Origin: Saccharospirillum sp.
GTDB lineage: Bacteria > Pseudomonadota > Gammaproteobacteria > Pseudomonadales > Natronospirillaceae
Reading direction: 5' to 3'
NCBI GenBank assembly: GCA_018402545.1
Contig: JAGYIL010000004.1
Coordinates: 124,001 to 188,000, forward strand
Length of the DNA: 64,000 nt
A program made the position numbers and the translations under genes. The notes under the pieces were generated by a model. The model was not told where the DNA came from. It ran no database searches and saw only the letters and a program-made list of their open reading frames with translations. Of the stretch, positions 18,212-27,420 are shown one piece after another (position 1 is the first letter of the stretch; every line of letters begins with the position of its first letter).

Positions 18212-18312
18212 TCCCCAAGGCCCTTCGACAAGCTCAGGGCGAACGGGAGTTGAAGTAAGTTGCCACCGGGCTTCATTCCGTTCGGGGTGAGCTTGTCGAA
18301 CCCTCTCGGGGA
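18212..18312. repeat. Inverted repeat element R2 (TTCGACA family)
   Basis: Same architecture and orientation as R1: TCCCCAAGG-CC-CTTCGACAAGCTCA-GGG-CGAACGG, about 30 bp of spacer, then CCGTTCGGGGTGAGCTTGTCGAA-CCCTCTCGGGGA. R1 and R2 also share spacer sequence (GGGAGTTGRAGTAAGTTGCC), so the whole unit was copied and not just the arms. It sits 27 bp after the RND pump stop and could serve as a weak terminator. Confidence 0.75.
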
Positions 18313-18398
18313 TGCAAAGCGACCAGCGCCTGTCTCGCCATATCCTGTGTAGTCGATGTTGGCTACACTCTGCGTACAACTTGCAGATAAGCACCTTC

Positions 18399-19679
18399 AT
18401 GGATTTAACCACGCTGTCCTCACTGTCAGAAACCGACCTGGCGTTTCGCTTACTCGCCGCCCTGTTGCTTGGTGCCCTGATTGGCCTGCAACGGGGCTGG
18501 GTTGCGCGGCATTTGGCGGCGGGTGAACGCATAGCGGGCATTCGTACTCATGCTCTGGTGGGGCTGCTGGGCGGTTTCTCGGCCGTGCTGTCAGCTGTAC
18601 TGACGCCCTGGGTATTTCCGGTCGCTTTTATTGGCGTGGCCGCCATTGCGCTGGTGGCTTACCGGGCGCGCTTGCAGCATGAGCGTAATTTCAGCATTAC
18701 CGGCCTGATCGGTCTGTTGCTGACCTTTATGCTCGGCGCCATTGCGCTCTCGGTCAGTGTCTTCCTGGCCGCCGCCGGTGCTGTGGTGACCGCGCTGATT
18801 CTGGACTACAAAGCCGAAATTCACGGGCTGCTCGCCAAACTGGAAGAGCATGAACTGGATGCCGGGCTTAAGCTGCTGCTGATTTCAGTGGTGATATTGC
18901 CGCTGCTACCCAATCAGGGTTACGGGCCGGGCGCGGCGATAAACCCCTATGAGATCTGGTGGCTGGTGGTGCTGATCGCCGGTATTTCCTTTGTGGGTTA
19001 TTTTGCCGTACGCATGGCCGGTGCGCGGCGGGGCATTCTGTTTACCAGTTTATTTGCCGGGCTCAGTTCAACGACGGCACTCACCCTGAATTTTGCCCGG
19101 CTCTCACGCCAGGCGCCGGAAGCCAGCCGGTTGCTGGCCGCCGGTATACTGATCGCCTGCGGTACCATGTTTCCCCGCCTGCTGGTTTATGCCTACCTGA
19201 TCAACCCGGAGCTGATTGGGCTGTTGCTGGTGCCGGTCATCGCCATGGCGCTTGCCCTGTATGTGCCTGCTGTTTTTATCTGGCGGGGCATCGAACAAAC
19301 CGTCAGTCTCGAAAAGCCCGTGCTGGAACGCAACCCGCTTGACCTGAGTGCGGCGTTGTATTTTGCGGTGCTGATCACCGTCATTCTGCTGCTGGGTGAA
19401 TGGCTGCGCAGCACAGTTGGCGATGCCGGCATTTATCTGCTGGCGGCGGCCTCCGGCGTTGCCGATGTCGATGCCATTACCCTGTCACTGACCCGCTTGT
19501 CTGTGAATGGCATTGGGCTCGATACGGCTGTGCTGGGTATTGTGATCGCCTCGGCGGTGAATAACCTGGTAAAGGCCGGGCTAACGGTATGGCTGGGGAG
19601 CGCCCGGTTGTGGCGCCTGGTCATTGTGCCGATGGTGGCATCGCTGTTACTTGGGTTGCTGGTGGCTTTACTGGCGTAA
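18399..19679 (+). CDS. MgtC/SapB-type DUF4010 integral membrane protein
   Basis: A polytopic membrane protein with about 11-12 hydrophobic segments. The N-terminal third looks like the MgtC/SapB family (AALLLGALIGLQRGW, IAGIRTHALVGLLGG). The rest matches the DUF4010 pattern (GLSSTTALTLNFARLSRQ, ASGVADVDAITLSLTRLS, GIVIASAVNNLVKAGLTVWLG). The start was set at ATG 18399 (426 residues) since the longer frame reads back into repeat R2. The function is uncharacterised. The family is presumed to take part in ion or small-molecule transport. It is monocistronic between R2 and the amylase gene. Confidence 0.85.
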   Translation: MDLTTLSSLSETDLAFRLLAALLLGALIGLQRGWVARHLAAGERIAGIRTHALVGLLGGFSAVLSAVLTPWVFPVAFIGVAAIALVAYRARLQHERNFSITGLIGLLLTFMLGAIALSVSVFLAAAGAVVTALILDYKAEIHGLLAKLEEHELDAGLKLLLISVVILPLLPNQGYGPGAAINPYEIWWLVVLIAGISFVGYFAVRMAGARRGILFTSLFAGLSSTTALTLNFARLSRQAPEASRLLAAGILIACGTMFPRLLVYAYLINPELIGLLLVPVIAMALALYVPAVFIWRGIEQTVSLEKPVLERNPLDLSAALYFAVLITVILLLGEWLRSTVGDAGIYLLAAASGVADVDAITLSLTRLSVNGIGLDTAVLGIVIASAVNNLVKAGLTVWLGSARLWRLVIVPMVASLLLGLLVALLA

Positions 19680-19967
19680 GCTGAATTAACCCGCCAGCCA
19701 GAACGCCCGGGATCCAGTTAGCCCGGGGTGGAAAATATCGGGCGATTCGATTGCGGATAATCAGGCATTGTCTGCGCTGCTGTCGGGCCCAAAAGTGCCG
19801 TGCAGTTCACATTTAAACCCTGTTCGGCGTGCAAGAAACCCATCCCTCCTCTTTTTCAGCCTCCCTTTTACTGGCTGCTTGTTGAAGACTGTTCCGGCTG
19901 TAATTTCCCATCTCTGCTGAGCGCCGCTCAGTGAAACCGTCTAACAACAAAAAAGTCGAGGGACAGG
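19680..19967. other. Intergenic leader of the GH13 lipoprotein gene
   Basis: 288 bp without a reading frame of interest. A CCCGGG-rich inverted pair near 19708-19728 may end the upstream gene. A pyrimidine-rich stretch follows near 19843-19865. No operator could be recognised with confidence; GAGGGAC just before 19968 serves as ribosome-binding site for the next gene. Confidence 0.35.
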
Positions 19968-22900
19968 ATGACCATGCTGACGCACAATTCAGGCAAGCCC
20001 CTACTACCACTTGGAAAGCTACCAATCAGAAAACTGGCCGTTGTAACGGCTTTGTCGGCTGCCATTTTGGTGGCAGGTTGCAAGCCGCCTCAGGACCTGG
20101 CGCCCTACCAGGAACGCGATATACGTGACGATGTGTTCTATTTTGTCATGCCAGACCGCTTCAGTAACGGCAGCCCGGCCAACGATTACGGGGACCTGGG
20201 GGGCGACAAGTACACCCACGGGTTCGACCCGACCGATAAGGCGTTTTACCACGGTGGTGACCTGGTCGGCCTGGTCGACAAACTCGATTATCTGGAAGGC
20301 CTGGGTGTTACAGCCATCTGGATGACCCCGATTCTCAAGAACAAAGCCGTGCAAGGCACACCGCCGAATGCCAGTGCGGCGCACCATGGCTACTGGACAC
20401 TCGATTTCACGCAGATCGACCCGCATCTGGGCACCAACGAAGAGCTAAGAGAACTGATTGATGCCGCTCACGAGCGGGATATTAAAATATTCTTCGACAT
20501 CATCACCAACCATACGGCCGATGTGATCAAGTACGAAGAGTGTCACGACAGCGAGGGCAATCTTCCCGAAGGCCAGACACTGTGCGATTACAAATCCCTT
20601 GAAGACCTGGCCGCAGGCGATACCTACACACCCTTTTTGCCCGCTGCTGAAGCCAATGCCAAAGTACCGGCCTGGTTGAACGACCCCCGGTATTATCACA
20701 ACCAGGGTGACAGCCTGTTCTCCGGTGAAAACTCGGTGTATGGGGATTTTGTAGGGCTGGATGACCTGGCAACGTCTGACCCTGCGGTCATCGAAGGCAT
20801 GACCGAAATCTTCAAAAACATCGTTACAGACTTCAAACCCGATGGCTTCCGCATCGATACCGTAAAGCACGTTCATACTGAATTCTGGCAAGAATTTTCG
20901 CCGGCCATCATCGAGCATGCCCGCAGTGAGGGCATTGAAAACTTCACGCTCTTTGGTGAAGTCTACAGTGCCGATACCGATCTGCTGAGCATGTACACCA
21001 CTGAAGGTAAATTGCCATCGGTGCTGGATTTTGGTTTCCAGGCAGCGGTGTCGGCAACGGTCTCCGGCGGCGACGCACCGGTTACGCTGGCCAGCCTGTT
21101 TCGTGATGACGATAAATACAGCGATGCCGACAGCGATGCATCAACCCTGATGACCTTCACCGGCAATCACGACATGGGTCGTTTTGGTTATTTTCTGGGT
21201 GAAACGGATACGCCCGAAAATCTCGCAAAAATGAAACTGGCACACGCCATGATGTATTTTCTGCGCGGCGTACCCGTTATTTATTACGGCGATGAACAGG
21301 GCTTTACCGGCACCGGTGGCGACCAGGCATCGCGCCAAAACATGTTTCCCTCCCAGGTGGATGAGTACCTGGCGAACGACAACATAGGTACGTCCGCCAC
21401 GCCGGGTGATGATAATTTTGATACCGAACACCCGCTGTACCAGGCCTTTGCTGAATACGCCGAAGTACTGCGTGCCCACCCGGCGTTGCGGCGCGGTGTG
21501 CAGCATGAGCGTTATGTCGAAACCGGGGGCAAAGGCGCCTTCGTTGTATCCCGTGTGTATGAGCGTGAAGAGTATCTGGTCGCGTTCAATACGTCGGCCG
21601 AACCGGTTGTGGTCAGCCTGCCTGCAGTTGCCAAAGCCTATCTGGGGGTTTACCCGGAGCGGGCGGCTGCAAGGCGCAATGGCGACCAGGTTGAACTGGA
21701 ACTTGAACCCTTTGGCATGGCCATTTACCGGGGCAATAAGCCTGTGCCGGTGTCTCCTGCCCCCGAGGTTGAATTGACGGGTTTTAATGCTGACGAACCG
21801 CTTACCGGCCGTGTCACCTTGCTGGCTGACATTGACGGGCTTGAGGATATTGCACTGCCCGACTACGAAGCACGTTTTGAGTATTCCACCGATGACGGCC
21901 ACAGCTGGCATCGCATTGCGGATGATTTCGATGCGCCGTACCGCGCCTATTTCCGCCTGAACGAGTTTGCAGACGGCACCGATGTTCAGGTGCAGGTAAC
22001 CGTCAGCAATGGCGATGGCGACATGAGTACCGCAACCCGTACACTGCGGGTAGACAGTCGCTACCCGGAAACGGTCACACTCGATTACGCCAACGCCAAC
22101 CAGCGGGATGCCTTGTACGCGGTCAGCAACAGTGGTCGTTTTCAGGGACCCATTGTTGAAGAAGATGGCGTTTATTCGATCTCATGGGGCCCGACCGATA
22201 CCCGACAAACACTGACCTGGGCAACTCTGGATGACACCACCGGCGTAGCAGAACTGGACCAGCCGTTTGCGCTGACGCGCAGTGCCGTGTTTGCAGTGGC
22301 AGAAGAGGATGGTGCGGGTGGCCTAACCGCTCATTTGACGGTAGACGCACAGCCAGAACTGAGCCAGAGCGGGACCCGGGTCGATCAACTGGTTGAACAG
22401 GCGAGAGTGTCTGACGACAGTATCGATGGCCTTAACCTGCGCGGTGGTATTGTCGGCTGGGACCAGGGCAGTGCGGTTGACATGAACAACACCGAATACA
22501 GCACTTACCACACCGAAGCGTTCGTGTTGCGCGGAGACGGTGAATTCAAGTTTGCCGATGACCTCTGGGCGGCGATAAATCTTGGTGCGCCGGTTACCGA
22601 CATGGGCCTTACCTGGGGCGCAAACCCGGCCAATCTGCTCAGCTTTTTTGAAGCCGATTCGGTCTACGATTTCTGGGTGATTGGTGCCGATGAAGACGCC
22701 GATGGCGAGCTCGATCGAATAATACCCATCGTGGCCATCGATGCCGGTGTACTTGCAGAACCGGTGTATTTGCGAGGCACGCTGACTGACTGGAACGAGG
22801 GACGTCGCCTGGCGCATCTCGGTGATGACCGCTATGAACTGATACTGACCGATCTGGCCGCAGGCGAGTATGAGTTTAAATTCGCCGACGGCGACTGGGC

Positions 22901-23780
22901 AGATATTAACCTCGGCTATGGTGACGTAACGGTCAGTGCCGACTCAATCGGCATCACCAACCCCGGAAACGGAAACATTGGCCTGTCGGTTCCCGCTGCG
23001 AACGACTACACCTTTGTGCTGGATGCCAGCGACCCGGCCAACACTGTGTTGTCGGTGACATCCAGCGAGGTGGCTCCGTATCAGGCTCAGGGTGCGTTGT
23101 ATTTGAAGGGCGAACTGAACGGCTGGGCAAACTTGCCCGCCTATCGGTTTGATTATGTCGGCGCAGGTTTGTACCGCACTACGGTCGGTATTGACCCTGC
23201 CGTCATTGACTACAGCGGTGACGATGCCAGCGCCATAGATTTCGCCATTGCCAACGCAGGCTGGGGGTTCAAGCTGGCCGGCGCAGGTGACGTGCTTACG
23301 ACAGGTGCCAGCGTCACGCTGAGCGATACCGTAGGCAGCAATAACCGCCTGGATGCCAGTCTTAGCCCGGCCTATTACGACCTGTTGCTGGATGCATCAG
23401 CCAATGCCAGTGCGCCCACTCTCAGCCTTTCTGCCAACACAGAATTCACCTACGGCGACCGCTTTGGCCAGCCGATGTATCTGCGCGGGAACTTTAATGG
23501 CTGGAGCAACAGTGTGCCGGTGGAGCAGGACGGGGTTCAGTACAGTGATACGCTAACACTGCCCGCGGGCGAAGCCCTGTTTAAACTGGTAAACGACGAC
23601 TGGAGTTTGCAAATACAGTTTGCCAGCGTTGAACAAAACGGCGGGTTACCACTGAGCAGTGAAGATGATGGCTTTGGTGGCCTGAACATCGCTGCGACTA
23701 TTCCGGTAGCGGGTGATTACCGCTTCACTTTCGATGCCACCAACCCCAGCCGGCTAATGCTGACGCTGGAAGCGCAATAG
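19968..23780 (+). CDS. Lipoprotein alpha-amylase family (GH13) with four C-terminal carbohydrate-binding-like repeats
   Basis: Secreted glycoside hydrolase family 13 enzyme of 1270 residues acting on alpha-glucans at the cell surface. A lipobox (ILVAGC, Cys38) with Lys at +2 indicates a lipoprotein, likely outer-membrane. The catalytic (beta/alpha)8 barrel covers about 50-480, with DGFRIDTVKH (nucleophile Asp297), FGEVYS (acid/base Glu331) and FTGNHDMGRF (Asp402). A beta-domain lies near 500-580 and an Ig-like segment near 590-690. Four related units follow, each with a pattern like LYLKGELNGW then EFKFADGDW (about 820-900, 925-1010, 1040-1150, 1165-1265). These resemble pullulanase/SusE-type starch-binding E-set domains. 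No sus-like transporter or MalT is adjacent. The closest activity could be alpha-amylase, neopullulanase or cyclomaltodextrinase. Confidence 0.88.
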   Translation: MTMLTHNSGKPLLPLGKLPIRKLAVVTALSAAILVAGCKPPQDLAPYQERDIRDDVFYFVMPDRFSNGSPANDYGDLGGDKYTHGFDPTDKAFYHGGDLVGLVDKLDYLEGLGVTAIWMTPILKNKAVQGTPPNASAAHHGYWTLDFTQIDPHLGTNEELRELIDAAHERDIKIFFDIITNHTADVIKYEECHDSEGNLPEGQTLCDYKSLEDLAAGDTYTPFLPAAEANAKVPAWLNDPRYYHNQGDSLFSGENSVYGDFVGLDDLATSDPAVIEGMTEIFKNIVTDFKPDGFRIDTVKHVHTEFWQEFSPAIIEHARSEGIENFTLFGEVYSADTDLLSMYTTEGKLPSVLDFGFQAAVSATVSGGDAPVTLASLFRDDDKYSDADSDASTLMTFTGNHDMGRFGYFLGETDTPENLAKMKLAHAMMYFLRGVPVIYYGDEQGFTGTGGDQASRQNMFPSQVDEYLANDNIGTSATPGDDNFDTEHPLYQAFAEYAEVLRAHPALRRGVQHERYVETGGKGAFVVSRVYEREEYLVAFNTSAEPVVVSLPAVAKAYLGVYPERAAARRNGDQVELELEPFGMAIYRGNKPVPVSPAPEVELTGFNADEPLTGRVTLLADIDGLEDIALPDYEARFEYSTDDGHSWHRIADDFDAPYRAYFRLNEFADGTDVQVQVTVSNGDGDMSTATRTLRVDSRYPETVTLDYANANQRDALYAVSNSGRFQGPIVEEDGVYSISWGPTDTRQTLTWATLDDTTGVAELDQPFALTRSAVFAVAEEDGAGGLTAHLTVDAQPELSQSGTRVDQLVEQARVSDDSIDGLNLRGGIVGWDQGSAVDMNNTEYSTYHTEAFVLRGDGEFKFADDLWAAINLGAPVTDMGLTWGANPANLLSFFEADSVYDFWVIGADEDADGELDRIIPIVAIDAGVLAEPVYLRGTLTDWNEGRRLAHLGDDRYELILTDLAAGEYEFKFADGDWADINLGYGDVTVSADSIGITNPGNGNIGLSVPAANDYTFVLDASDPANTVLSVTSSEVAPYQAQGALYLKGELNGWANLPAYRFDYVGAGLYRTTVGIDPAVIDYSGDDASAIDFAIANAGWGFKLAGAGDVLTTGASVTLSDTVGSNNRLDASLSPAYYDLLLDASANASAPTLSLSANTEFTYGDRFGQPMYLRGNFNGWSNSVPVEQDGVQYSDTLTLPAGEALFKLVNDDWSLQIQFASVEQNGGLPLSSEDDGFGGLNIAATIPVAGDYRFTFDATNPSRLMLTLEAQ

Positions 23781-23795
23781 CCCAACGGACCATTA

Positions 23796-23840
23796 AGCCC
23801 TTCGGGTGAGACCAGAACTCTGATCTCTGCTCGAAGGGCT
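23796..23840. terminator. Bidirectional terminator between convergent genes
   Basis: AGCCCTTCG at 23796-23804 pairs perfectly with CGAAGGGCT at 23832-23840, with a second inner pairing (AGACCAGA/TCTGATCT). It lies between the stops of the plus-strand GH13 gene (23780) and the minus-strand metallohydrolase (23850), so it can serve both. T-tracts are short on both sides. Confidence 0.6.
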
Positions 23841-23849
23841 ACTCCTGTC

Positions 23850-25253
23850 TTAAAAGACCGCGGTTTGCCCCTGTTTCGGAATGGTGGCCGCTATCTCATG
23901 GCGTTTCCACAATTCACTGGCAAGGGCATCCTGAGCACCGGGTTCGCCGTGCACCAGGTAGAGATCCGGCTGGTTGGTGAAGCTGGCTGCCCAGTTCAAC
24001 AGTTCTTTCTGGCCGGCGTGGGCAGAGAAGCCGCCAATGGTTTCGATGCGGGCGTTAACCACGAATTCATCGCCAAACATTTTGATGGTTTTCAGACCGT
24101 CGACCAGCAGTCGGCCCAGGGTGCCCCGAGCCTGATAGCCACAAAAAACAACGGTGGTTTTGCGATCCCAGATTCTGTTTTTAAAGTGGTGCCGTATGCG
24201 GCCACCGGTGCACATGCCGCTGCCGGCGATGATCAGCGCGCCGCTTTTTATCCGGTTGATGGCCATGGAATCATCAGTGCTGGACGTAACCGACAGCCTG
24301 GGCAGGAAGTCTTTCAGGAAGCTGATGTCAGTGTCGCACAGCTTCTTAACTCTGCCGCAATCGAGGGTGTGCAACCAGTGGTCATAGACTTCTGTCACTT
24401 TGTGGGCCATGGGGCTATCGAGGTAGATTTGCCAGCCATCGAGCGTGCCGCGCTGATGCATGGCGCCCAGGTGGTACAGAACTTCCTGGGTGCGGCCAAC
24501 GGCGAAGGCCGGAATCAGCACATTGCCGCCCTGTTCCCAGGTTTCTTTGAGTATCTGCTCCATCTGCAAAATGGAATCGGGCAGAGAACGGTGATTCCTG
24601 TCGCCGTAGGTGCTTTCCATTAACACAATACTGGCGTCCGTCAGATGGGTTGGGTCGTTCATCAGTGGCGTGTCTTTCTTGCCGAGGTCACCGCTGAAAA
24701 CCAGTTTCTTAGACTGGTTTCGTTCGCTGAATTCAAGCTGCACGATGGCCGAGCCCAGAATATGGCCCGCATCGAACAGGGTGACTGAAAGGCCGGGCAA
24801 CAGCGAAAACGGCTCATCATAGGGTTGTCCGACGCACAGCGAGAAGACGGTCTCCAGATCGGCCTGGGTGTACAACGGTTCGATGGGTGGCTTGCCTTTG
24901 CGCAGCAGTTTCCGGTTTTTGCGTTCGAGGTCTCGCTCGTAAAGCCCGGCGGCATCTTCGAGCATGATCGGCAACAGCTCAACGGTCTCTGCCGTACACA
25001 GAATGGGGCCGCGAAACCCCTGTTTGGCGAGCAATGGCAACAGGCCGGAATGGTCCATATGGGCATGGGAAAGCACCAGTGCATCGATGCTGGCGGCATC
25101 AAACTCAAAGGTTTCATCCCCCAGCCGGTCGACGGCATCGCCACCCTGGTGCATGCCGCAATCGAGCAGAACCCGGCCGATGCCGGGCATGGTCACCAGA
25201 TGGCAGGATCCGGTGACCTCCTGAGCGGCACCGAGAAATTGAACCGTAGCCAT
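23850..25253 (-). CDS. Beta-CASP metallo-beta-lactamase-fold RNA hydrolase
   Basis: A 467-residue protein of the CPSF73/YSH1-like beta-CASP group, which cleaves RNA with two zinc ions. The metal motif is LSHAHMDHSGLLP (HxHxDH). Further ligands lie in FDAGHILGSA and FSGDLGKKDTPLM, with beta-CASP motifs STYGDRNHR, IPAFAVGRTQEVLYHL, IIAGSGMCTGGRIRHHF and GGFSAHAGQKELLNW. The start at 25253 is kept, as MATVQFLGAAQEVTGSCH is the family's usual opening. It is convergent with the GH13 gene and 27 bp downstream of a HAD gene on the same strand, so the two may be co-transcribed. The RNA substrate in bacteria is not established for this subgroup. Confidence 0.92.
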   Translation of the reverse strand: MATVQFLGAAQEVTGSCHLVTMPGIGRVLLDCGMHQGGDAVDRLGDETFEFDAASIDALVLSHAHMDHSGLLPLLAKQGFRGPILCTAETVELLPIMLEDAAGLYERDLERKNRKLLRKGKPPIEPLYTQADLETVFSLCVGQPYDEPFSLLPGLSVTLFDAGHILGSAIVQLEFSERNQSKKLVFSGDLGKKDTPLMNDPTHLTDASIVLMESTYGDRNHRSLPDSILQMEQILKETWEQGGNVLIPAFAVGRTQEVLYHLGAMHQRGTLDGWQIYLDSPMAHKVTEVYDHWLHTLDCGRVKKLCDTDISFLKDFLPRLSVTSSTDDSMAINRIKSGALIIAGSGMCTGGRIRHHFKNRIWDRKTTVVFCGYQARGTLGRLLVDGLKTIKMFGDEFVVNARIETIGGFSAHAGQKELLNWAASFTNQPDLYLVHGEPGAQDALASELWKRHEIAATIPKQGQTAVF

Positions 25254-25280
25254 GACCTGTCCTTGCTAATGTCTGTACAC

Positions 25281-25886
25281 TCAGTCTAGCTGGTAACGAC
25301 TCAGTTGCTGGCGAATGTCCTCTGGTCCAAAGACCTGTTCGGCGTGCCAGCCCAGCGCACGGGCCGCTTCGACGTTTTTAAGGCCATCATCAAAAAACAG
25401 GATGGTTTCCGGCTTCGCATTCAAGGCTGACTGCACCGCTTCATAAATAGCCGGGTCGGGCTTCATAACGCCCAGGGTCATGCTGGTGAAGTGGTGTTCG
25501 ATCAATGGCAGAAAAGTATTTCGGTCCACCAGCATCTGCCAGTGACAGGGGTTGGTGTTGCTGAGCAGGCTCAGGGTGTAACGCTTGCGCAGGCGGTGCA
25601 GTAAGTCGGTAATACCAGGGAAGTCGTCATCGAGGATGTTGCGAAACGTTGTCTGGAACGTTTCACGGTCGAGCGCGGGTTTGAATTCATCGATAAAGGC
25701 ATCGGTGAAGGCTTCAAAGTCGAGCTGGCCGGTCTCGAAGGCGTGGGTCGAGTAGGCGTTACCCCAGAGGGCGTGAATCTGCTCGAACGGCACGTCTTTC
25801 TGCAAAATACGGCTGACTTCCTGGTGCCAGTGAATGCGCACCAGCACGCCACCCATGTCGAAAACGAGGTGTTTGATCGGGGTCAT
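25281..25886 (-). CDS. HAD-IA family hydrolase (YihX-like)
   Basis: Phosphatase-fold protein of 201 residues from ATG 25886, preceded by AGAGG; the longer frame (215 residues) lacks a start signal. Motif I is HLVFDMGGVLVRI, where the second acid position is Gly rather than the usual Asp (DxGGVL). That pattern is typical of the YihX and epoxide-hydrolase N-terminal-like branch. Motif II is LLSNTN, motif III the Lys in GVMKPDPAIYEAV, and motif IV ILFFDDGLKNVEAARALGW. The gene is divergent from tatD and upstream of the beta-CASP gene. YihX of E. coli dephosphorylates alpha-glucose-1-phosphate; whether this one does is unknown. Confidence 0.87.
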   Translation of the reverse strand: MTPIKHLVFDMGGVLVRIHWHQEVSRILQKDVPFEQIHALWGNAYSTHAFETGQLDFEAFTDAFIDEFKPALDRETFQTTFRNILDDDFPGITDLLHRLRKRYTLSLLSNTNPCHWQMLVDRNTFLPLIEHHFTSMTLGVMKPDPAIYEAVQSALNAKPETILFFDDGLKNVEAARALGWHAEQVFGPEDIRQQLSRYQLD

Positions 25887-26051
25887 GAGGCCTCTTTGGA
25901 ATCTGAAACACGGAAATTTAAACGTCATTTGGGCCAGTTTACGGCATACCCGTCAGGCGGTGCCATTATTCGCCTTTTATCGATTGGCGTTACGGTGTTC
26001 GGATCATTACACTGGCGGCCCTCCACCCAAGCTACCCGATCGAGGCCTCTG

Positions 26052-26858
26052 ATGAGCCGAAACAAGCGCGATATACCGGTGTTTGATCACCCGATCATCG
26101 AAACCCATTGTCATCTCGATTACCTGAAAGACGAGGCCCTGACCGAGGTGCTGGCCCAGGCGCGCGCCGTCGGCGTTGAGCGGGTGGTGACCATCGCGGT
26201 ATCGCCGGATAACCTGGCCAGAGTGCGGGAGCTGCGCGACCTCGACCCAATGATTCACGCCACTCAGGGCGTGCACCCGCACGATGCCGAGGCTTACACC
26301 GCCGAGACAGCGGCAGAGCTGCGCGCCCACGGTCGCGACGAGCGCATTGTGGCCATTGGCGAGATCGGGCTCGATTATTACTACGATCATGCCGACCGGG
26401 AAGTTCAGCGCCGGGTGTTTGCCGAGCAACTGGCCATTGCCGCCGAGCTCGATCAGCCCGTGGTCATCCACACCCGCGAAGCCGATGCCGATACCCAGGC
26501 CATTTTGAAGGAGTTCGCGCCCAGTCTGGCGAAGAAGGGCGTGATTCACAGCTTTACCTCGGGTTTGGAGCTGGGGCAGTTCTGTCTTGAACAGGGCTTT
26601 ATGCTGGGTTTCAACGGCATTATCACCTTCAACAAAGCAGAAAACGTGCGCGAAGTGCTGGCGGCGACTCCAATGGACCAGTTGGTTGTTGAAACCGACG
26701 CCCCCTTCCTCACGCCCGCCCCCTACCGGGGCCGTGAGAATGCGCCCAAGTATTTGCCGTTTATTATTGAGAAAATCGCGGATGTGAAACAGGTTCCGGT
26801 CGCTGAGGTGCTGCGCCAGAGCTACGCCAACGCGCGCCGGTTGTTTGCCTTTCAGTAA
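26052..26858 (+). CDS. TatD-family metal-dependent hydrolase
   Basis: Amidohydrolase-fold DNase-like protein of 268 residues from ATG 26052. The longer frame overlaps the divergent HAD gene and is not credible. Metal ligands are in ETHCHLDYL (HxH), the Glu in VAIGEIGLDYYYD, HTREAD, the His in VIHSFTSG, and Asp in VVETDAPFLTP. TatD proteins are 3'-5' exonucleases implicated in DNA repair and turnover; YcfH and YjjV are close paralogues, so the exact orthologue is open. The gene is single and followed by repeat P2. Confidence 0.9.
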   Translation: MSRNKRDIPVFDHPIIETHCHLDYLKDEALTEVLAQARAVGVERVVTIAVSPDNLARVRELRDLDPMIHATQGVHPHDAEAYTAETAAELRAHGRDERIVAIGEIGLDYYYDHADREVQRRVFAEQLAIAAELDQPVVIHTREADADTQAILKEFAPSLAKKGVIHSFTSGLELGQFCLEQGFMLGFNGIITFNKAENVREVLAATPMDQLVVETDAPFLTPAPYRGRENAPKYLPFIIEKIADVKQVPVAEVLRQSYANARRLFAFQ

Positions 26859-26886
26859 TACCTAAGTGTGGAGATCGCAATAGACT

Positions 26887-27072
26887 AGCGCCGGGTGGCA
26901 GGGCTGCTTTTGCGGGGGTATCTGAGGCATGGACTAAAACGCCGGGAGCGTTTTAGCATGAGCGAAGCGAGCCCGGAGGGTGGATCCCATGGATGGGATT
27001 CATATCCCGAAGTTAAGCCTACACGGATGTATTTATGGCGCCCCCGCAGGAGCAGCCCTGCCACCCAGCGCG
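26887..27072. repeat. Cruciform repeat element P2
   Basis: Outer arms of about 30 bp read GCGCCGGGTGGCAGGGCTGC... and ...GCAGCCCTGCCACCCAGCGC, continuing to TTTTGCGGGGG/CCCCCGCAGGA. This arm sequence differs from P1, P3, P5 and P6 beyond the CCGGGT start, yet both sides have changed together. The interior has hairpins CTAAAACGC-CGGGA-GCGTTTTAG and GGATCCCAT-GG-ATGGGATTC, nearly identical to P6. It lies between tatD and the small coiled-coil gene. Confidence 0.8.
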
Positions 27073-27127
27073 GGTTCAGGGCACCAAACTAAATTTAAGC
27101 TACAAGCCGCACCAGGCCCGAATGGCG

Positions 27128-27349
27128 TTAGCCATGGCGCAGGGCGTCGATGTCCTGGCGTAGCTGGGATTTGTCGTCAGTCAGAATGCGCTCCAGTGTG
27201 GCGACGCGCTCTTCCAGTTTGTCGATGCGGGCCTGCTGGTCGGCACCGGCGGCATTGTCCATCTTGCGGCGCTGCTTCATCTGTTCCTTGATCAGTCCGG
27301 CGATGGTGGTGATGATGATAATGGCGAGTACAAATACAAAAACATCCAT
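27128..27349 (-). CDS. Small membrane coiled-coil protein, PspB-like
   Basis: A 73-residue protein with an N-terminal transmembrane helix (about residues 2-20, VFVFVLAIIIITTIAGLI). A basic stretch follows (KEQMKQRRKM), then a predicted coiled coil (RIDKLEERVATLERIL). This is the layout of phage-shock protein B, but the true pspB lies at 58367 in the psp operon, and this protein lacks the PIWLxLHY-like motif. It therefore looks like a PspB-related orphan. It lies downstream of rsmE and argC on the same strand with a 71-bp gap. Function is unknown. Confidence 0.7.
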   Translation of the reverse strand: MDVFVFVLAIIIITTIAGLIKEQMKQRRKMDNAAGADQQARIDKLEERVATLERILTDDKSQLRQDIDALRHG

Positions 27350-27420
27350 GCGGGTGCCTCCCTGTTAGTCAGTATCCGACAGTCTAACCAAGCAACGCTA
27401 ACCCGGCCAGACGCCATAGG

